A DNA stretch of 64,000 bases from the NCBI GenBank assembly GCA_963082975.1, contig OY720345.1, positions 12,984,491 through 13,048,490 on the forward strand. Direction: 5' to 3'. The notes beneath the pieces are model-generated. The model was given only the letters and a program-made list of their open reading frames with translations. It was not told the DNA's origin and did no database searches. Shown piece after piece: positions 34,675 to 45,654 of this stretch. The stretch comes from Labia minor (Eukaryota > Arthropoda > Insecta > Dermaptera > Spongiphoridae). Position 1 is the first letter of the stretch. Each line of letters starts with the position of its first letter. The translations under genes and the position numbers were made by a program.

Positions 34675-35385
34675 TACGAGGTCTTTTCAAAAGAAAAGGT
34701 GAATTTTGAATTTTTGCGGGCTGTGTACATTCGATTATCGAAATTTTTTTTGTTAGGTTGGTACACATATGTTTCTTACATGTTCACATTATCAACCATT
34801 TTGGATTAGTAGTTTGTTTTTGATAACTGAAAAGGTTAGTCACGTTTTGTGTGTTCTTCGATTTTTTACTTAAAACAAAAATGGATCAATCAATCAATGA
34901 ATCTTTATTAAATTTTGCCTTAAAAATGGAATAAAGTACTCCAAGGCACTTAAAATATTGACTAGTCTACTTGTCTCAAAAAATGTTTATAAATGGTATC
35001 AAATGTGAAGGTTTTCTTCGATTACAATGGCGTGGTGCATCATGAGTTCTCGTACTGTTGATCAGGAATACTACAAGGAAGTTATGCCACGTTTGCGTGA
35101 AGCAATACGACTCAAACGATCATACCGATCGTGGAAAAACAAATCATGAATAATGCGCCAGCTCACACAAAGATTTTTTGGCCAAAAACAACACCGTTAT
35201 CATGCCACAACCACCGTATTCACCAGATTTGGCTTCCTGAGACTTTTTCCTATTCTTAAAACTGAAGAGACCAATGAAAGGAAAGCGTTTTGCCGCAATT
35301 GATGAGATAAAGTGAGAATCGAACAACCAAAAGGCGCATTTCAGAAGTGCTTCGACGATTGGAAGATGCGCTGGAATAACTTCAT
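34675..35385 (+). mobile_element. Mariner relic, family M1 (plus strand)
   Basis: The left terminus TACGAGGTCTTTTCAAAAGA then AAAGGTGAATTTTGAATTTT matches the elements at 7.8 and 63.6 kb. Pieces of transposase follow in several frames: QEYYKEVMPRLREAI near 35060-35110, NNAPAHTKIF near 35144-35175, MPQPPYSPDLAS near 35200-35238, and KRPMKGKRFAAIDEIK near 35268-35312. These include the HDNAPAH-type second and PYSPDLA-type third catalytic blocks, but the HDN aspartate and the following D are lost. Stops and shifts are frequent. No right terminus was found. Confidence 0.85.
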
Positions 35386-37289
35386 TACTATATTTTTTAT
35401 CTCATAAATATTAAAAAAAATTTTAAAAAACAACTTAATAATAGAATTATATCATTCTAAAACATAAAAAAAAAATTTTCATTCAATCACATAAATAAAA
35501 ATGTTCAAAAACATTTAATCTTACAAAAGAAACAATTTTAATTATTTAAAATTAAAAATATATAATATTTATGTTTTTCAATTAAATAAAACGTAATATT
35601 TTTTCAAAATCTTAGCATATTTTTTTTTTTTGAAAAAATTTATTAAACCTTCAATTTTTATATATAGATTTTATTTACTTATTCATAATCTTTTTAATCC
35701 TCATTTAAAATGATTTTTTTTCAGTCCTTTAAGGATTTTTCAATTTATTTTTTGGTTGTGTATAAATAAAAACAAAATAATTTCAATAGAGTTTTAACTA
35801 TTACAGAAAACCTTGATATTATGTAACGGTAAACAAAAAATCCAGACGATTGTAAAAAAAAAATTATTCATATTATAACTCTATTAAGTCATTATTTACA
35901 ACTTATAATTAGATATTTAAAAAAAACTACAATAAGTAAGAAAATTTGAAGAGAATATACTGAGAATACAGTCGGAAAGCTATGTTTATTGATTAAAGGC
36001 AATGATTTGCCAAAAATTTCTGTAAGACAATACGTAATACTGAAGAAGGAATAAATTATGAAAATATTTTACAATAAGTAGAAGAAGATAAAAGGCCCGA
36101 AAAATAATTTTAAGGGACATCCTCTCCCTCCTATTGGTTCGGTATCTCGAGGTTTTATTGTAAATATATATTTTTTTTTAAATTTGGTTTTATTAAGTTT
36201 TTGGTTTAATTTAATTACTTGTTTTTTGTTTTTTTTTTAAATAATTTAATTTAAAATATAACACAAATAATATAGTTTTTCTTCTTTAAATCAAAAATTT
36301 TTTCTTAAGGGATTTGAATTTGGCAATCCACTGTCATTATTTATTTATTTATTTTTTATTTTTTGACTATTCAACTGTCAAATAACTGGTTATTTCTCTC
36401 TTAGGACAATTCTTTCAAAAAAAAAAAAAAATACAAGTTATTTCCAACACGAATATTGGTTTCCATTCAAATTTTCAGTAGCTTGAATAGGGGAAGAAGA
36501 AGAAAAAAATAAACGGAATTGAATGAATAGAAAAATCGTCTTTTAGGACTGATAAAAGAAACTTACGACGAGCAATCGACGACAAGAGAGAAAAGAGTGA
36601 GAGAGAGAGAAAGAGAGAGAAAATAGAGTTTGAAGGAATGGTGGAGGGTTGCTTTTTTAGTTGGGGGAAACAAAAACTGAAGGGAAAGTAAAGAACCAAA
36701 GTGTGATAACATCTTGTTCTTTTTTTTTCTTATTTGAACAAATTAGATGGTTAAGCAGATTTCTTACAACCAATTAAACTTAGGTCGTTGCTTGTCTTAT
36801 TCTCGTTATTAAAGAAAAGGACCACACTAAATAGAAAAATATTTAGAAAAGAAAATCGATTACATTGTACTTGTATTTTCTCATATTTTATATAGCTAAT
36901 ATTTCTTTGAAAGAATTATACAATAGTATAATACTAACTCCAAAAAAAGGAAAGAACAAGGAAAGGATGAGGGGGGGGGGGATGTACAGAACAAATTTAA
37001 AATAATTTCTTAAATTAATTTAGTAATTGATCTTATTTTATTTTATTTAATCATAATCTTAAATAATATCCTAATATTACCTATTATTTAAATAAAAAAA
37101 AAAAAAATTGAAAAATAATGCATAACTCTTTCTATTTCTTATGCTAATAATCAAAATGCTTAATATTTAACATTTATTTATTATTTAATATTTGAAAAAA
37201 AATATTTATGTATACTCCTTCGTGAACACGAAGTCAGGTCAATGAGTCCATGACATTTCGAATAAAACACTGATTTTTGGATAAAAAAT
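35386..37289. other. AT-rich spacer, no gene seen
   Basis: Unique AT-rich sequence. A GAGAGA tract lies at 36598-36622, a G run at 36969-36980 and homopolymer A/T runs throughout. A perfect hairpin CTTCGTG-AA-CACGAAG lies at 37218-37233. No coding signal. Confidence 0.45.
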
Positions 37290-37580
37290 TATTTTATTTT
37301 ATTTTAGTAGTCTCCTTTGAGCTGTCTATACACTTCAACGTCTCCAATTTTTTTATCCATTCCAAAAACTAATATTTGTCGACGACATCAAAATAGATTT
37401 GTTTGTGAGATGATTTCATCGTTGGAGTCAAATCTATTTCCTCCGAGCCATTTCTTTATAGGTTTGGAAACAAAAAATAGTCACTCAGGGCTAAATCCGA
37501 AGAATAGGGCGGATGAGGGAGCAATTCGTATCCCAATTCATGAATTCATTGATAGAAATTCACTATTTTTCATTTTCTTT
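37290..37580 (-). pseudogene. Mariner transposase C-terminal relic (third lineage)
   Basis: On the minus strand from about 37530 one frame reads ELLPHPPYSSDLALSDYFLF followed by PNL, with one stop after it. That is the mariner block holding the third catalytic aspartate (LSD, as in LAPSD of related enzymes). It continues with SEEIDLTPTMKSSHKQIYFD and ends LEWIKKLETLKCIDSSKE near 37310, corresponding to the usual F..GI.KL..RW.KC.D tail. Two internal stops are present and no terminal repeats were found. The wording differs from the M1 and M2 elements and is closer to the mauritiana/cecropia style. Confidence 0.75.
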
Positions 37581-37734
37581 TCAAATCACGAAGTAGTCTA
37601 CTATTAAGTGATGTTAAACAAATACTAAAAGTCCCAGCTGGTTCAAATTTAGACAGGAGTCAGCTGATAATTACTGTGTTGCCATTTCATTTAAAAGACG
37701 GGAGAAAGGAAATTCAAAAAATCACGGACTTATT

Positions 37735-38240
37735 GACCTGCTCTTGTATTTTAATTGCTATGCAAGTACCATGTCAAAATTATTATCAGAGAGAATCAAA
37801 ATTAAAATTTATAAAACAATTATTTGTTGTATTATATTTGGGTGTGAGGCATGGTCCATGGCCCTGGACGACGAGAGTAGATTTAGAGTATTTGAAAATA
37901 GGATCCTTCACAATATTTATAGGTCAAACATCGATGAGGTCTTCGGGGAATGGCGGAGACTGCATAACGAAGAATTGCATAACCTCTATGCATCTTCAGA
38001 CATAGGATTATAAAATCAAGAAGGTTGCGATGGGTAGAACACGTAGCAAGAGAGGAAAGACTGGCGAAAAATATATTGGTGGGAACGTCCGTTTGGTAGA
38101 CCAAAGTCGCAGTGGGTGGACAATGTAGAAAGAGATGTAAGAGAGATAGGAGAGGGTAGGAGTTGGATGGATGTGGCCCAGGATAGGGATATTTGGAAAA
38201 GTGTGGTTGAGTTCCGTAGAGTTACAGACATGTACCATAT
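37735..38240 (+). pseudogene. RTE-like retrotransposon C-terminal fragment
   Basis: Plus-strand frames read STMSKLLSERIKIKIYKTII, then EAWSMALDDESRFRVFENRI and EVFGEWRRLHNEELHNLYAS, followed by a stop. After a shift the reading resumes with RPFGRPKSQWVDNVERDVRE and IGEGRSWMDVAQDRDIWKS, ending EFRRVTDM near 38232. This is the C-terminal domain of RTE-clade elements. At least two frameshifts are present. It is closely related to the copy at 41.25 kb. The upstream catalytic RT domain is absent, the usual result of 5' truncation. Confidence 0.88.
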
Positions 38241-38685
38241 ATTTTATAAATGATTGGAAAATGTTTAGTAAGAAAAAAAATTTATAAATAAATAAAAAAT
38301 GTAAATAAAAAGAAATGTAAAGGGAGGTGGTGAAAAGTTTTGGAAATAAAAAAAAAACGCGAAGGGACCTCAAGTCAGTCTTCCATTCAAAAGATCATCG
38401 TTCAAATGCCAAAAGAAGATTGACTTTATTTTATAGATATTTTTATTTTATTTTTTTCCTCATGAAAAAATAAACTTTTTCAATCTTTTTTAAATATTTA
38501 TTTTTTCTTTTATATTATATTTTATCTTTAAAGAATTAAACGACTTTTGTCACAATTTTTTTTTATAATATCTTATTTTGCATATAAAATATTGAAATCT
38601 TATTATAAAGAGTTTTTTTTTTTTATTAAGGGTGAAGAGGAATGATGGAAAAGAACTTGTGATTTCTTTTGATTTGAATTTATAC

Positions 38686-38726
<41 letters not shown>

Positions 38727-38920
38727 GTGTAAAAATATGAATATTAGATTAAAGTTGAGTAATCAACCATATGAATAAGTTTTAATAGAGACATCTTTTT
38801 TTTTAAAGGAATTTAAATCTAAAAATAAATGTGTGTGATTAAATAAATAACTAAATATCTTAATAATTACTTTTACAAAAAAAAATGATTATTATAAATA
38901 AGATACAATATATTTTAGGA
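38241..38920. other. AT-rich spacer with TA tract
   Basis: Contains a (TA)n tract at about 38692-38723. No gene seen. Confidence 0.55.
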
Positions 38921-38928
38921 TAATAGAT

Positions 38929-39178
38929 CAGTGGTGTCCAAACGGCCAGATTAAGATTTACAACGATTTGAAAAACTCATTTTGATGAAGGTAACATTCA
39001 ATTTTATTTATAACAGTTTAAAACTAAACAAATATTATGATTAAATTATAGTATAATTGATTATATATTATAGGTAAATAAATAAAATTATTTTTAAAAA
39101 ACTCATGTTATTTTTATCCCTTTTTCTTCGGGCTGGATTAAATCAAATTTTAGGCCCGATTTGTGGACACCCCTTTTG
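38929..39178. mobile_element. Short hAT-type MITE (250 bp)
   Basis: The element starts CAGTGGTGTCCAAACGGCCA. It ends GGCCCGATTTGTGGACACCC followed by CTTTTG, whose complement gives GGGTGTCCAC, so the ends are imperfect inverted repeats. A perfect 8-bp duplication TAATAGAT flanks it at 38921-38928 and 39179-39186. The CAG(T/N)GGTGTCCAAAC terminus and 8-bp duplication are typical of hAT elements. No coding capacity. It is unrelated to family C and to the intact hAT at 20.4 kb. Confidence 0.8.
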
Positions 39179-39329
39179 TAATAGATAATAGATAATTAGA
39201 CGTATTTATATATAAACACCTCACCGAACCGCCCTTTAAATAATTTAAAAGAACATATATTTAAAAAAATAGTCATAAAACATACACCCCTTTAACGAAC
39301 CTATTAATGCACTGAAAGACAGAAAAGTA

Positions 39330-39445
39330 TGGCCTGTGGATATAACATAATATATATTTCAAAATTTGATTTGAATTATATTTATAATTTTTTGTATTTA
39401 AGGAAGCGCTGTCTGATGTAGTTGCTGACGTCATTCAAATTTCCC
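39330..39445 (-). repeat. Degenerate family A fragment, left of family B insertion
   Basis: GTGGATATAACATAATATAT and GCTGACGTCATTCAAATTT resemble the family A region around its CRE palindromes. The matching remainder of family A resumes right after the family B element at 40082. One TGACGTCA copy is kept at 39425-39432. Confidence 0.5.
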
Positions 39446-39561
39446 TTTTTACTATCTCGCCAGAGATAGTATTGCGATCACGAAAATTTTCGATGTTGAG
39501 ATTTTGATGTTTTTATACGTTTTGAAGGTTCCTGAATCATTTTCACTAAGGTTGAGAAAAA

Positions 39562-39605
<44 letters not shown>

Positions 39606-40081
39606 TGTGTATGTATGTAGGCAAGATTACGCAAAAACGGTTTGAGCTAGAATGATGAAATTTGGTACATGGACATTATTCAAAATTCATAGTTTTCTAT
39701 CAACTTTTGAGAAATGTAGCTCAACCAGAAGAGGGTCATTACCTACAACGTTTTGATTTTTTTCCTCTAAAGTGACCGTAAAAATAAAGATATATGTTTG
39801 ATAATTTTTCACATGATTAATAATTGTATAAAACTGCTATATATAGAATTTCAGCTTGATTGATTCGCTGAAATTATCAGAATTAAATTTTTAACACTGC
39901 AAATCTCACGCGCCAACACGTGACGTGGTGCCATCAACAAAAAGCCAAACATGCGCTGGTTTAATATTTATTATTTATTATTTATAATTTATAATTAATT
40001 AAATTTAATTTAAATATAATATATTATGTTATTTAATCCAATTCAAATTGCGAGATAGTCGAGTGGAGACACTCCAGCTAA
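39446..40081 (+). mobile_element. Family B Helentron-associated (INE-1-like) element, complete
   Basis: It starts TTTTTACTATCTCGCCAGAG. The motif ACTATCTCGC returns inverted as GCGAGATAGT just before the 3' hairpin TGGAG-ACA-CTCCA, and the copy ends CTAA at 40078-40081 before a T run. The core is nearly the same as the copy at 23.9 kb but has a longer GT microsatellite and one base difference in the CAACCAGAAGAGGGTC block. The flanks on both sides look like family A, so it is probably nested. Confidence 0.8.
39561..39611. repeat. (GT)n microsatellite inside family B
   Basis: About 50 bp of nearly pure GT with two GTAT interruptions. The tract sits at the same internal position as the shorter tracts in the other family B copies. 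Confidence 0.9.
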
Positions 40082-40141
40082 TTTTTAAATGAAGAAAAAA
40101 CTAATAAAGATGATTTTTCCGGAGGATAAAACCAATACAGA
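40082..40141 (-). repeat. Degenerate family A fragment, right of family B insertion
   Basis: AAGAAAAAACTAATAAAGAT followed by GATTTTTCCGGAGGATAAAA and CCAATACAG matches the family A core (compare 12144-12190). It stops before the rest of the family. Confidence 0.65.
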
Positions 40142-41240
40142 TCGATTTTTCTTTATAAAAATTATCTATGTGAATTTAAAAAAAAAATCCTTCCAGCGGT
40201 ATAATATTACAATATACATACAAATATATATATATATATATACAATATTTGCTAGTATAATAAGATAAGTTAGATATATATTTATGAGTTGAGTAAATAC
40301 TAAAGTTATTTCTGAAATTTTCAAATGCATCGAGTCTTAGAGTAATTTAATTTAATTTATTTTTGTATTAAATATTGAATTGTATAATAAATAGAAAAAA
40401 TATATTATAATTTAAAAAATAAATAAACATCTTAAGTGTATAATTTCTTTTACTTTATTTTATACCGGAAATTATCTTGTTTTGTTTTTTTTAATAATTA
40501 ACTACAAAAAAAGGGATGGGTAAGTGGGGAGGGGGGGGGGGTGAGAAGGTTGAATTGGAATGAATCGCGTTGACGGTCAGGAAGGAAAATGTCCAACCCC
40601 AATGAAGAATAGGATCAGGAAACGGGTGGGGAAATGAAGGGTGGGAGGATAAGAAACAACGTACCAGAAGATGGTGTCTGTCGCCGAAGGCTATTTGTCA
40701 CGTGAGATGGATAGAGATGAGAAGGCTACACTCCTGTGTCGGGTGTTAGAGAGGAGGAAAACGATGGGTTTGGGGAAGAAGGTTTGCGATAGATAAGTGA
40801 CCCGGAGGGCCTTAATTGGCAACTGGGCATCAAAGCCGCCCACTCACCAGGGAATTTACCCTCCCCATCACCCCACCCTTAAGATGGATGGCATCCTAGA
40901 CAAGTTCAGGTTAAATAAATGTCCTTCGTCTCATCGTTTCTAAAGCAGAAGACATTCCCATCCCACATTCTCCTCCACCCTTATTCTTTTGCTTTTACTT
41001 ATTAATATTGGAAACAATACACAAAATGCATTTCAATAAACAAATCCATTAAAGAAAAATTGTATATTAATTTCACACATAAATACTATATACATATACA
41101 AAATAAATTTATTTAAAAATATGGACATTAAGATTGTATTCATAGCATATTTTTAAAAACATTATTATTTAATAAATTTAATTATAATTATTATATATTT
41201 ATGATATATTTCTTTAGGCATATTTTAACATTATAATGAA
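40142..41240. other. Spacer with a 480-bp less AT-rich island
   Basis: 40505-40990 is clearly richer in G and C than its surroundings. It contains a G run, an E-box CACGTG at 40699-40704 and GGCCTTAATTGGCAACTGGG. No credible reading frame on either strand and no match to the repeat families here. It could be a conserved regulatory element or an exon of untranslated RNA. The flanks are AT-rich with a TA tract near 40224-40240. Confidence 0.4.
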
Positions 41241-41252
41241 AGTCTAGAGATA

Positions 41253-41781
41253 TTATTATATTATCTAGCGTCAAAATTATTATCAAAGGAGATACAAATT
41301 AAAATATATAAAACAATTATTTTACCGGTATATGGGGGTGAGGCATGGTCAATGACCTTAAGTGACGAGAGTAGATTTAGAGTATTTGAGAATAGGATTG
41401 TTCGCAATATTTATAGGTCAAACAAAGATGAGGTCTTCGGGGAATGGCGGAAACTGCATAACGAGGAATTGCATGAGCTCTATGCATCTCCAGATATAGT
41501 TAGAATTATAAAATCGAGAAGGCTGCGATGGACAGGGCATGTGGCTAGAATGGGAGAAGAAAGAATGGCGGAAAAATATATTGATGGGGAGACCGAGTGG
41601 GAAACGTCCACTTGAAAGACCAAGAACACGGTGGGTAGATAATGTGAGAAGGGAGGTGAAAGAGATAGGAGAGAGTAGAGAATGGAGGGTTGTGGCTCAG
41701 AATAGGAATACTTGGAGGGGTGTGGTTGCTGCGGCCAAAAACTTTCGAGTTCCGTAGAGCCACAGAGATAGAGAGTTAGAT
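41253..41781 (+). mobile_element. RTE-like retrotransposon, 5'-truncated insertion with target duplication
   Basis: Flanked by a 12-bp direct duplication AGTCTAGAGATA at 41241-41252 and 41782-41793, which defines the insertion. The plus strand reads SASKLLSKEIQIKIYKTIIL, then after a one-base shift TLSDESRFRVFENRIVRNIY and EVFGEWRKLHNEELHELYAS. Next is SRRLRWTGHVARMGEERMAE, then a second shift into GRPSGKRPLERPRTRWVDNV and EWRVVAQNRNTWRGVVAAAK, ending NFRVP at a stop near 41755. This is the C-terminal region of RTE-clade proteins. A GATAGAGAGTTAGAT-type tail replaces poly(A), as is common in RTE elements. Only two or three frame changes make it the best-preserved RTE piece here. Confidence 0.9.
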
Positions 41782-41793
41782 AGTCTAGAGATA

Positions 41794-43189
41794 AATTAAT
41801 AAAGAGAGAGAAAGAGTTAAAAAAATTTTTTTTATGGAATTATTAAACATATTCTCCTAATTGAATTGAGTTTCATTAATTTATCATAACCACAATTATA
41901 TTATATAAAATTAACTAAATATACCTATCTACATTTATCGCATTATAAATATTCTTATTCTTATTAGGTCTTCATTTTTCATTGATTATCCAATAATATA
42001 TTTCTCTAAATATGTAATATAATAATATGTATTATAAAAAATATATACAGAGTAATTCTTTTTTATTCTGATTTTTTAAATAATATTATTTAAATAAATT
42101 GAATATTTTTATTTTTAGTTATCATTTGATAATAAAGTGAGGTTAGAGTTTAATCTAATCTTATTTTTTTTTAAAAAAAAGTAGAAGAAAATTTAATATA
42201 TTTAAGTAGAAACCATAATTTTGTTTATTTTAAAATAATTTATCAATTATGAATGGAATTGAAAAGCATAATTCTTATATAAATAGCATTAAATTTATAT
42301 TTATATATTTAATTTTTATTTTATTTATATTTATTTGATCTTCTTGGATTTGTATTTATATTTTATATTAAAGCATTCATTAAATATTCTGCATGAATTT
42401 CAATGGATATCTTTTGAATTACTTGTATATATATATATATATATATATTAAAACCTTTTTTTTATTTTTTTTTTTTATTGATAATAGCTAAGAGTTTTTA
42501 TTTTATATTTTCATCATTAATATATATATATTTCCAAAGTTTTTCTTTTAATTGCTTTCAATTCCCTGTACCCTTCCAAACTCATTCCAAAACATCGAAC
42601 GAATCCTTCGTGTATTTTTTTTTACGCTTTTTAAACATTAAAAAAAACGCACGTTGGTCGTAAAAAAACATATTTTTTAACTTGGTCCTCTTTTAAAATG
42701 ATTATTATTAATTAAAAATTAAAAAAAAAACGGCAACCCTATTAGAAAGTTGAAAAGCGATAAAAGAGAAAGAGAAGGAGGCAGTTTGGTTGCTGGTGGT
42801 TGTTTGTGTAGAGGAGATATTCAGAAATAACAGCCGGTTATAAGAAAATTCTAAAAAAAAGGAAAAAAGTATGAAAGAGAAAGAAACATCTGTACTCAAA
42901 ATGAAATAAATATTAGAGAAAGGATATTACTTATTACTAGAGGAAGGAGGGGAGAGGAGGTGATTTGGACGTTAATAACAATTTTAAATATCAATTACTG
43001 ATAGAAAATCTTGAATATGCATTTTATGTTTAATTTTTAAATATTATTTTAAAATTTATTTCTTAACATTATTTTGTTTAAGACTTTATATACGATATAT
43101 ATATATATATATTAGTATTTTTAATATGTATTTGTCAATTTAAAGATAAAGTATTTTTAGTTAATTATCGTATCTTTTAATAAGCTTTT
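41794..43189. other. AT-rich spacer, no gene seen
   Basis: Very AT-rich, with a TA tract near 42427-42449 and T runs near 42456-42476. No coding signal. Confidence 0.5.
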
Positions 43190-43710
43190 ATATTTCCTCC
43201 TGAAGGAAGACAGGACATTAACTGCATGAATCTGAAAATTTGGCATAAAAAAATTACCTTCCTCACTTTCTGCCCACCCTTAAAAAAATTTAATGTCTTG
43301 CCTAAACGCTTGGTTTTGTAAAAATTTTCAATCAGTACCCAGCACATCAGTCGATAATGTAATTGTTTGATCAAAATTGTATGGGTTGTCATGAAAAACA
43401 TGATGGAATCTTAATAGGTGAAAACATTTTGGTTTGGTAGGAAAAACCGCAGAATGTTGTCATTGAAATGTTGCTGAGATAAGAATGAATGCAATACATT
43501 TTCTCAATTCTTCAATTAAACTACAGTTTAGTAGAAATGCCTTGAAATTTGAAAAAAGGCTCAAATTCTTCCAGAAACAAATCAATTTCAATTTTCGTAA
43601 CCATACGTTACACAATTTTTAACCATGCTAGTTTCTTGCCTACCAGTATTGTCTCGAACTTGTCTCCTATAATCATCTTGGTCAATCTTCAAGATGTAAT
43701 ATGAAAATAT
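43190..43710 (-). pseudogene. Unidentified coding-like relic
   Basis: The patch is less AT-rich than its flanks. On the minus strand it gives several fairly complex peptide pieces in different frames: KIDQDDYRRQVRDNTGRQE near 43690-43635, CSLIEELRKCIAFILISATF near 43525-43465, and MCWVLIENFYKTKRLGKTLN near 43345-43285 followed by GGQKVRKVIFLCQIF. Stops and shifts separate them. I do not recognise the family. The patch may be a decayed transposon gene or chance. Confidence 0.3.
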
Positions 43711-44838
43711 CATATATTTATTTTATTATAAAACAGTAATGAAATTAAATAATAGAAAAATGTCACCTAGTCCTATACTTCTCTTTAGAAATTATTATAA
43801 AGAGTTTTATTATATTTTATAGATGTAGAATACAAAATATTTCAAATTAAAAATTAATATTAGTTTTATATTTAATTTTGACAAAAAAAAAATCAATTTT
43901 ATACAACCAATTAATAGTTTAATCAATAATAAATAATATATTATATTTAATTAAAATATATAAAATATCATATAATATATAAATGTTTTATTTAATAAGG
44001 TTTATTAATATTAAACTTTTTTTTTAATGAATTTAAATACTTATCGAGATAATTCTTCTCTTTTCAAATCGAATTTTAGGAAACCAAACAAAAAAAAAAA
44101 AATTCTTTATAAATTCGTCAAATGCAGCCCACAAAAGAGGTTTTTGTTTTTCCCGAGGTTGAACAGAGAGAGAGAGAGAGAGAAAAGTGTGTATGAGAGT
44201 TGTGTGGTGGTGGGGTGATGGTTGAGTTTCATTGAGGCTTGAGTTTTATTATATAATCTATTAATCAAAATATGAAATTATTTCAGCTTTGTAAGTGGAA
44301 AATTTAATCAAAGCACCCCCTGCCCCCCCTCCCTCCCACGCACAACTGAGTAAAAGGGTGAGGTTCGTTGGTCCTTTGTCTTACAATCTGTGTGAGTTGA
44401 TCTCGTTCTCTGTGTGTGAGTCTTTATCCCCCACTGTCGTCGTCTTTTGATTCTTCCCCAATTTCAACTCCCTCAAAAAAGCACCCCTTCATTTACTCAT
44501 TTAACTCCCTACAACGCAAATTTCCTCCCCCGCACACCCTTCACCTTTACTCCTTTTTACCCCGTTCACTACTCTACATTCCCTTTTCCCCTCTCGTCTC
44601 AATAATATTTTAATATATTTTATTCTTTAATAATGCTTCTAGTATCGATCACAACTAGGTATACGATTTAGATAATCATATTAATATGAATAAGATATAA
44701 AACTAAATATATGAAAATCTTGCAAAAATTTATTTATTATTTTCAAACATCTTATATATTAAAGATAATTTTTTTTTATTGGAAATTTAAATTACAATAT
44801 CATAATTTTATAAAATATTATATACATGTAAGTATAAA
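43711..44838. other. AT-rich spacer with pyrimidine-rich patch
   Basis: No gene seen. A GAGA tract lies at 44166-44184. 44310-44600 is C/T-rich with a short open frame of low complexity. Confidence 0.45.
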
Positions 44839-45122
44839 GGCGCCACAGGGTGAGAGGTTAGCGTAGCTGGCTCATATTCTCGTGGTCCAGGGTTCAAATT
44901 CCGGGCCTGGCAAGAGAATTTCTCTAGCTGGGGTCTATGGGACGGAGTCAACCCAGCTTTCAGGATCAAAATTAGGAAAGCTACTTGATAAAACGTAGCG
45001 CCTCCGATCAAGAAATTCAAAGTAAAGATTAATAGAACCCGTTCTGCTGATTATAGGTCACCTAATTGATATAACCAACTTGATAGGCCTTGTTCTTGAG
45101 TAGAACGTACAAAAGTCAGAGG
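44839..45122 (+). repeat. Family D tRNA-derived SINE, full length
   Basis: It starts GGCGCCACAGGGTGAGAGGT and contains a perfect A-box match TAGCGTAGCTGG at 44859-44870, followed by a near-consensus B box GGTTCAAATTCC. These are the RNA polymerase III internal promoter elements inherited from a tRNA. The body runs through GACGGAGTCAACCCAGC and AGCGCCTCCGATCAAGAA to the 3' end AACGTACAAAAGTCAGAGGA and a T run. TATACATGTAAGTATA before and TATATGTAAATATATG after are possible but imperfect target duplications. Confidence 0.88.
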
Positions 45123-45650
45123 ATTTTTTTTATATGTAAATATATGTATTAAATATTAGAAATTTTATTTTATGGTCGCATCACAATTTGAGTTTAAAAC
45201 TTCTCAGTTTGATCAGGCAAACTTGCAATGTTGGTAATCTTATGCACGTTGTTAATATGATGGTGTATTTTTGTTTGAACATCATGGATTCTTATTATTA
45301 TCATTCTATTATCACTAATTGCAGTAACTTCTATTCTTATTAACGACAAATTGCCGTTCTAGTCTCTGCGAAGGGGGTGAGCATTTTGATTTTCCCGCCT
45401 GTCGAGTTCCATTGTTAGAACTCACGTTTCATGGTTACTTTTGCTAAATATAGTCTTGCGCATGCGTAAGATTTTCTATATAGAACAAGGGTTTCTAGGA
45501 CGAGGAAACAATTTTTTCTTATATATTATTTATTTTTTAAATTAAAAACTTAAATAAATATATGAAAATTCCATTTAAGAGTAATTGGTCTCGAATGCTA
45601 GACTCCTGTGTTACTAGTTTTATAACATTTTCTTAACTTCACTTGGCGTC
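45123..45650. other. Spacer, less AT-rich patch
   Basis: 45310-45500 is less AT-rich and includes GCGCATGCG and TTTTCCCGCCTGTCGAG. No reading frame or repeat assignment. Confidence 0.4.
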
Positions 45651-45654
45651 TATA

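Noticed and set aside
36475..36699. 74-codon minus-strand frame that could look like a membrane protein
   Set aside because: Driven by a GAGA tract and pyrimidine-rich sequence. No start context or homologous motif.
37218..37233. Perfect hairpin CTTCGTG-AA-CACGAAG as a terminator or regulatory site
   Set aside because: This is a eukaryotic intergenic sequence and no transcript is defined. A single short hairpin is not enough evidence.
37317..37607. 96-codon plus-strand frame
   Set aside because: It overlaps a recognisable mariner transposase relic on the opposite strand. The plus frame is a shadow.
38008..38373. 121-codon minus-strand frame
   Set aside because: Antisense shadow of the RTE-like C-terminal fragment. 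The plus strand carries the family motifs.
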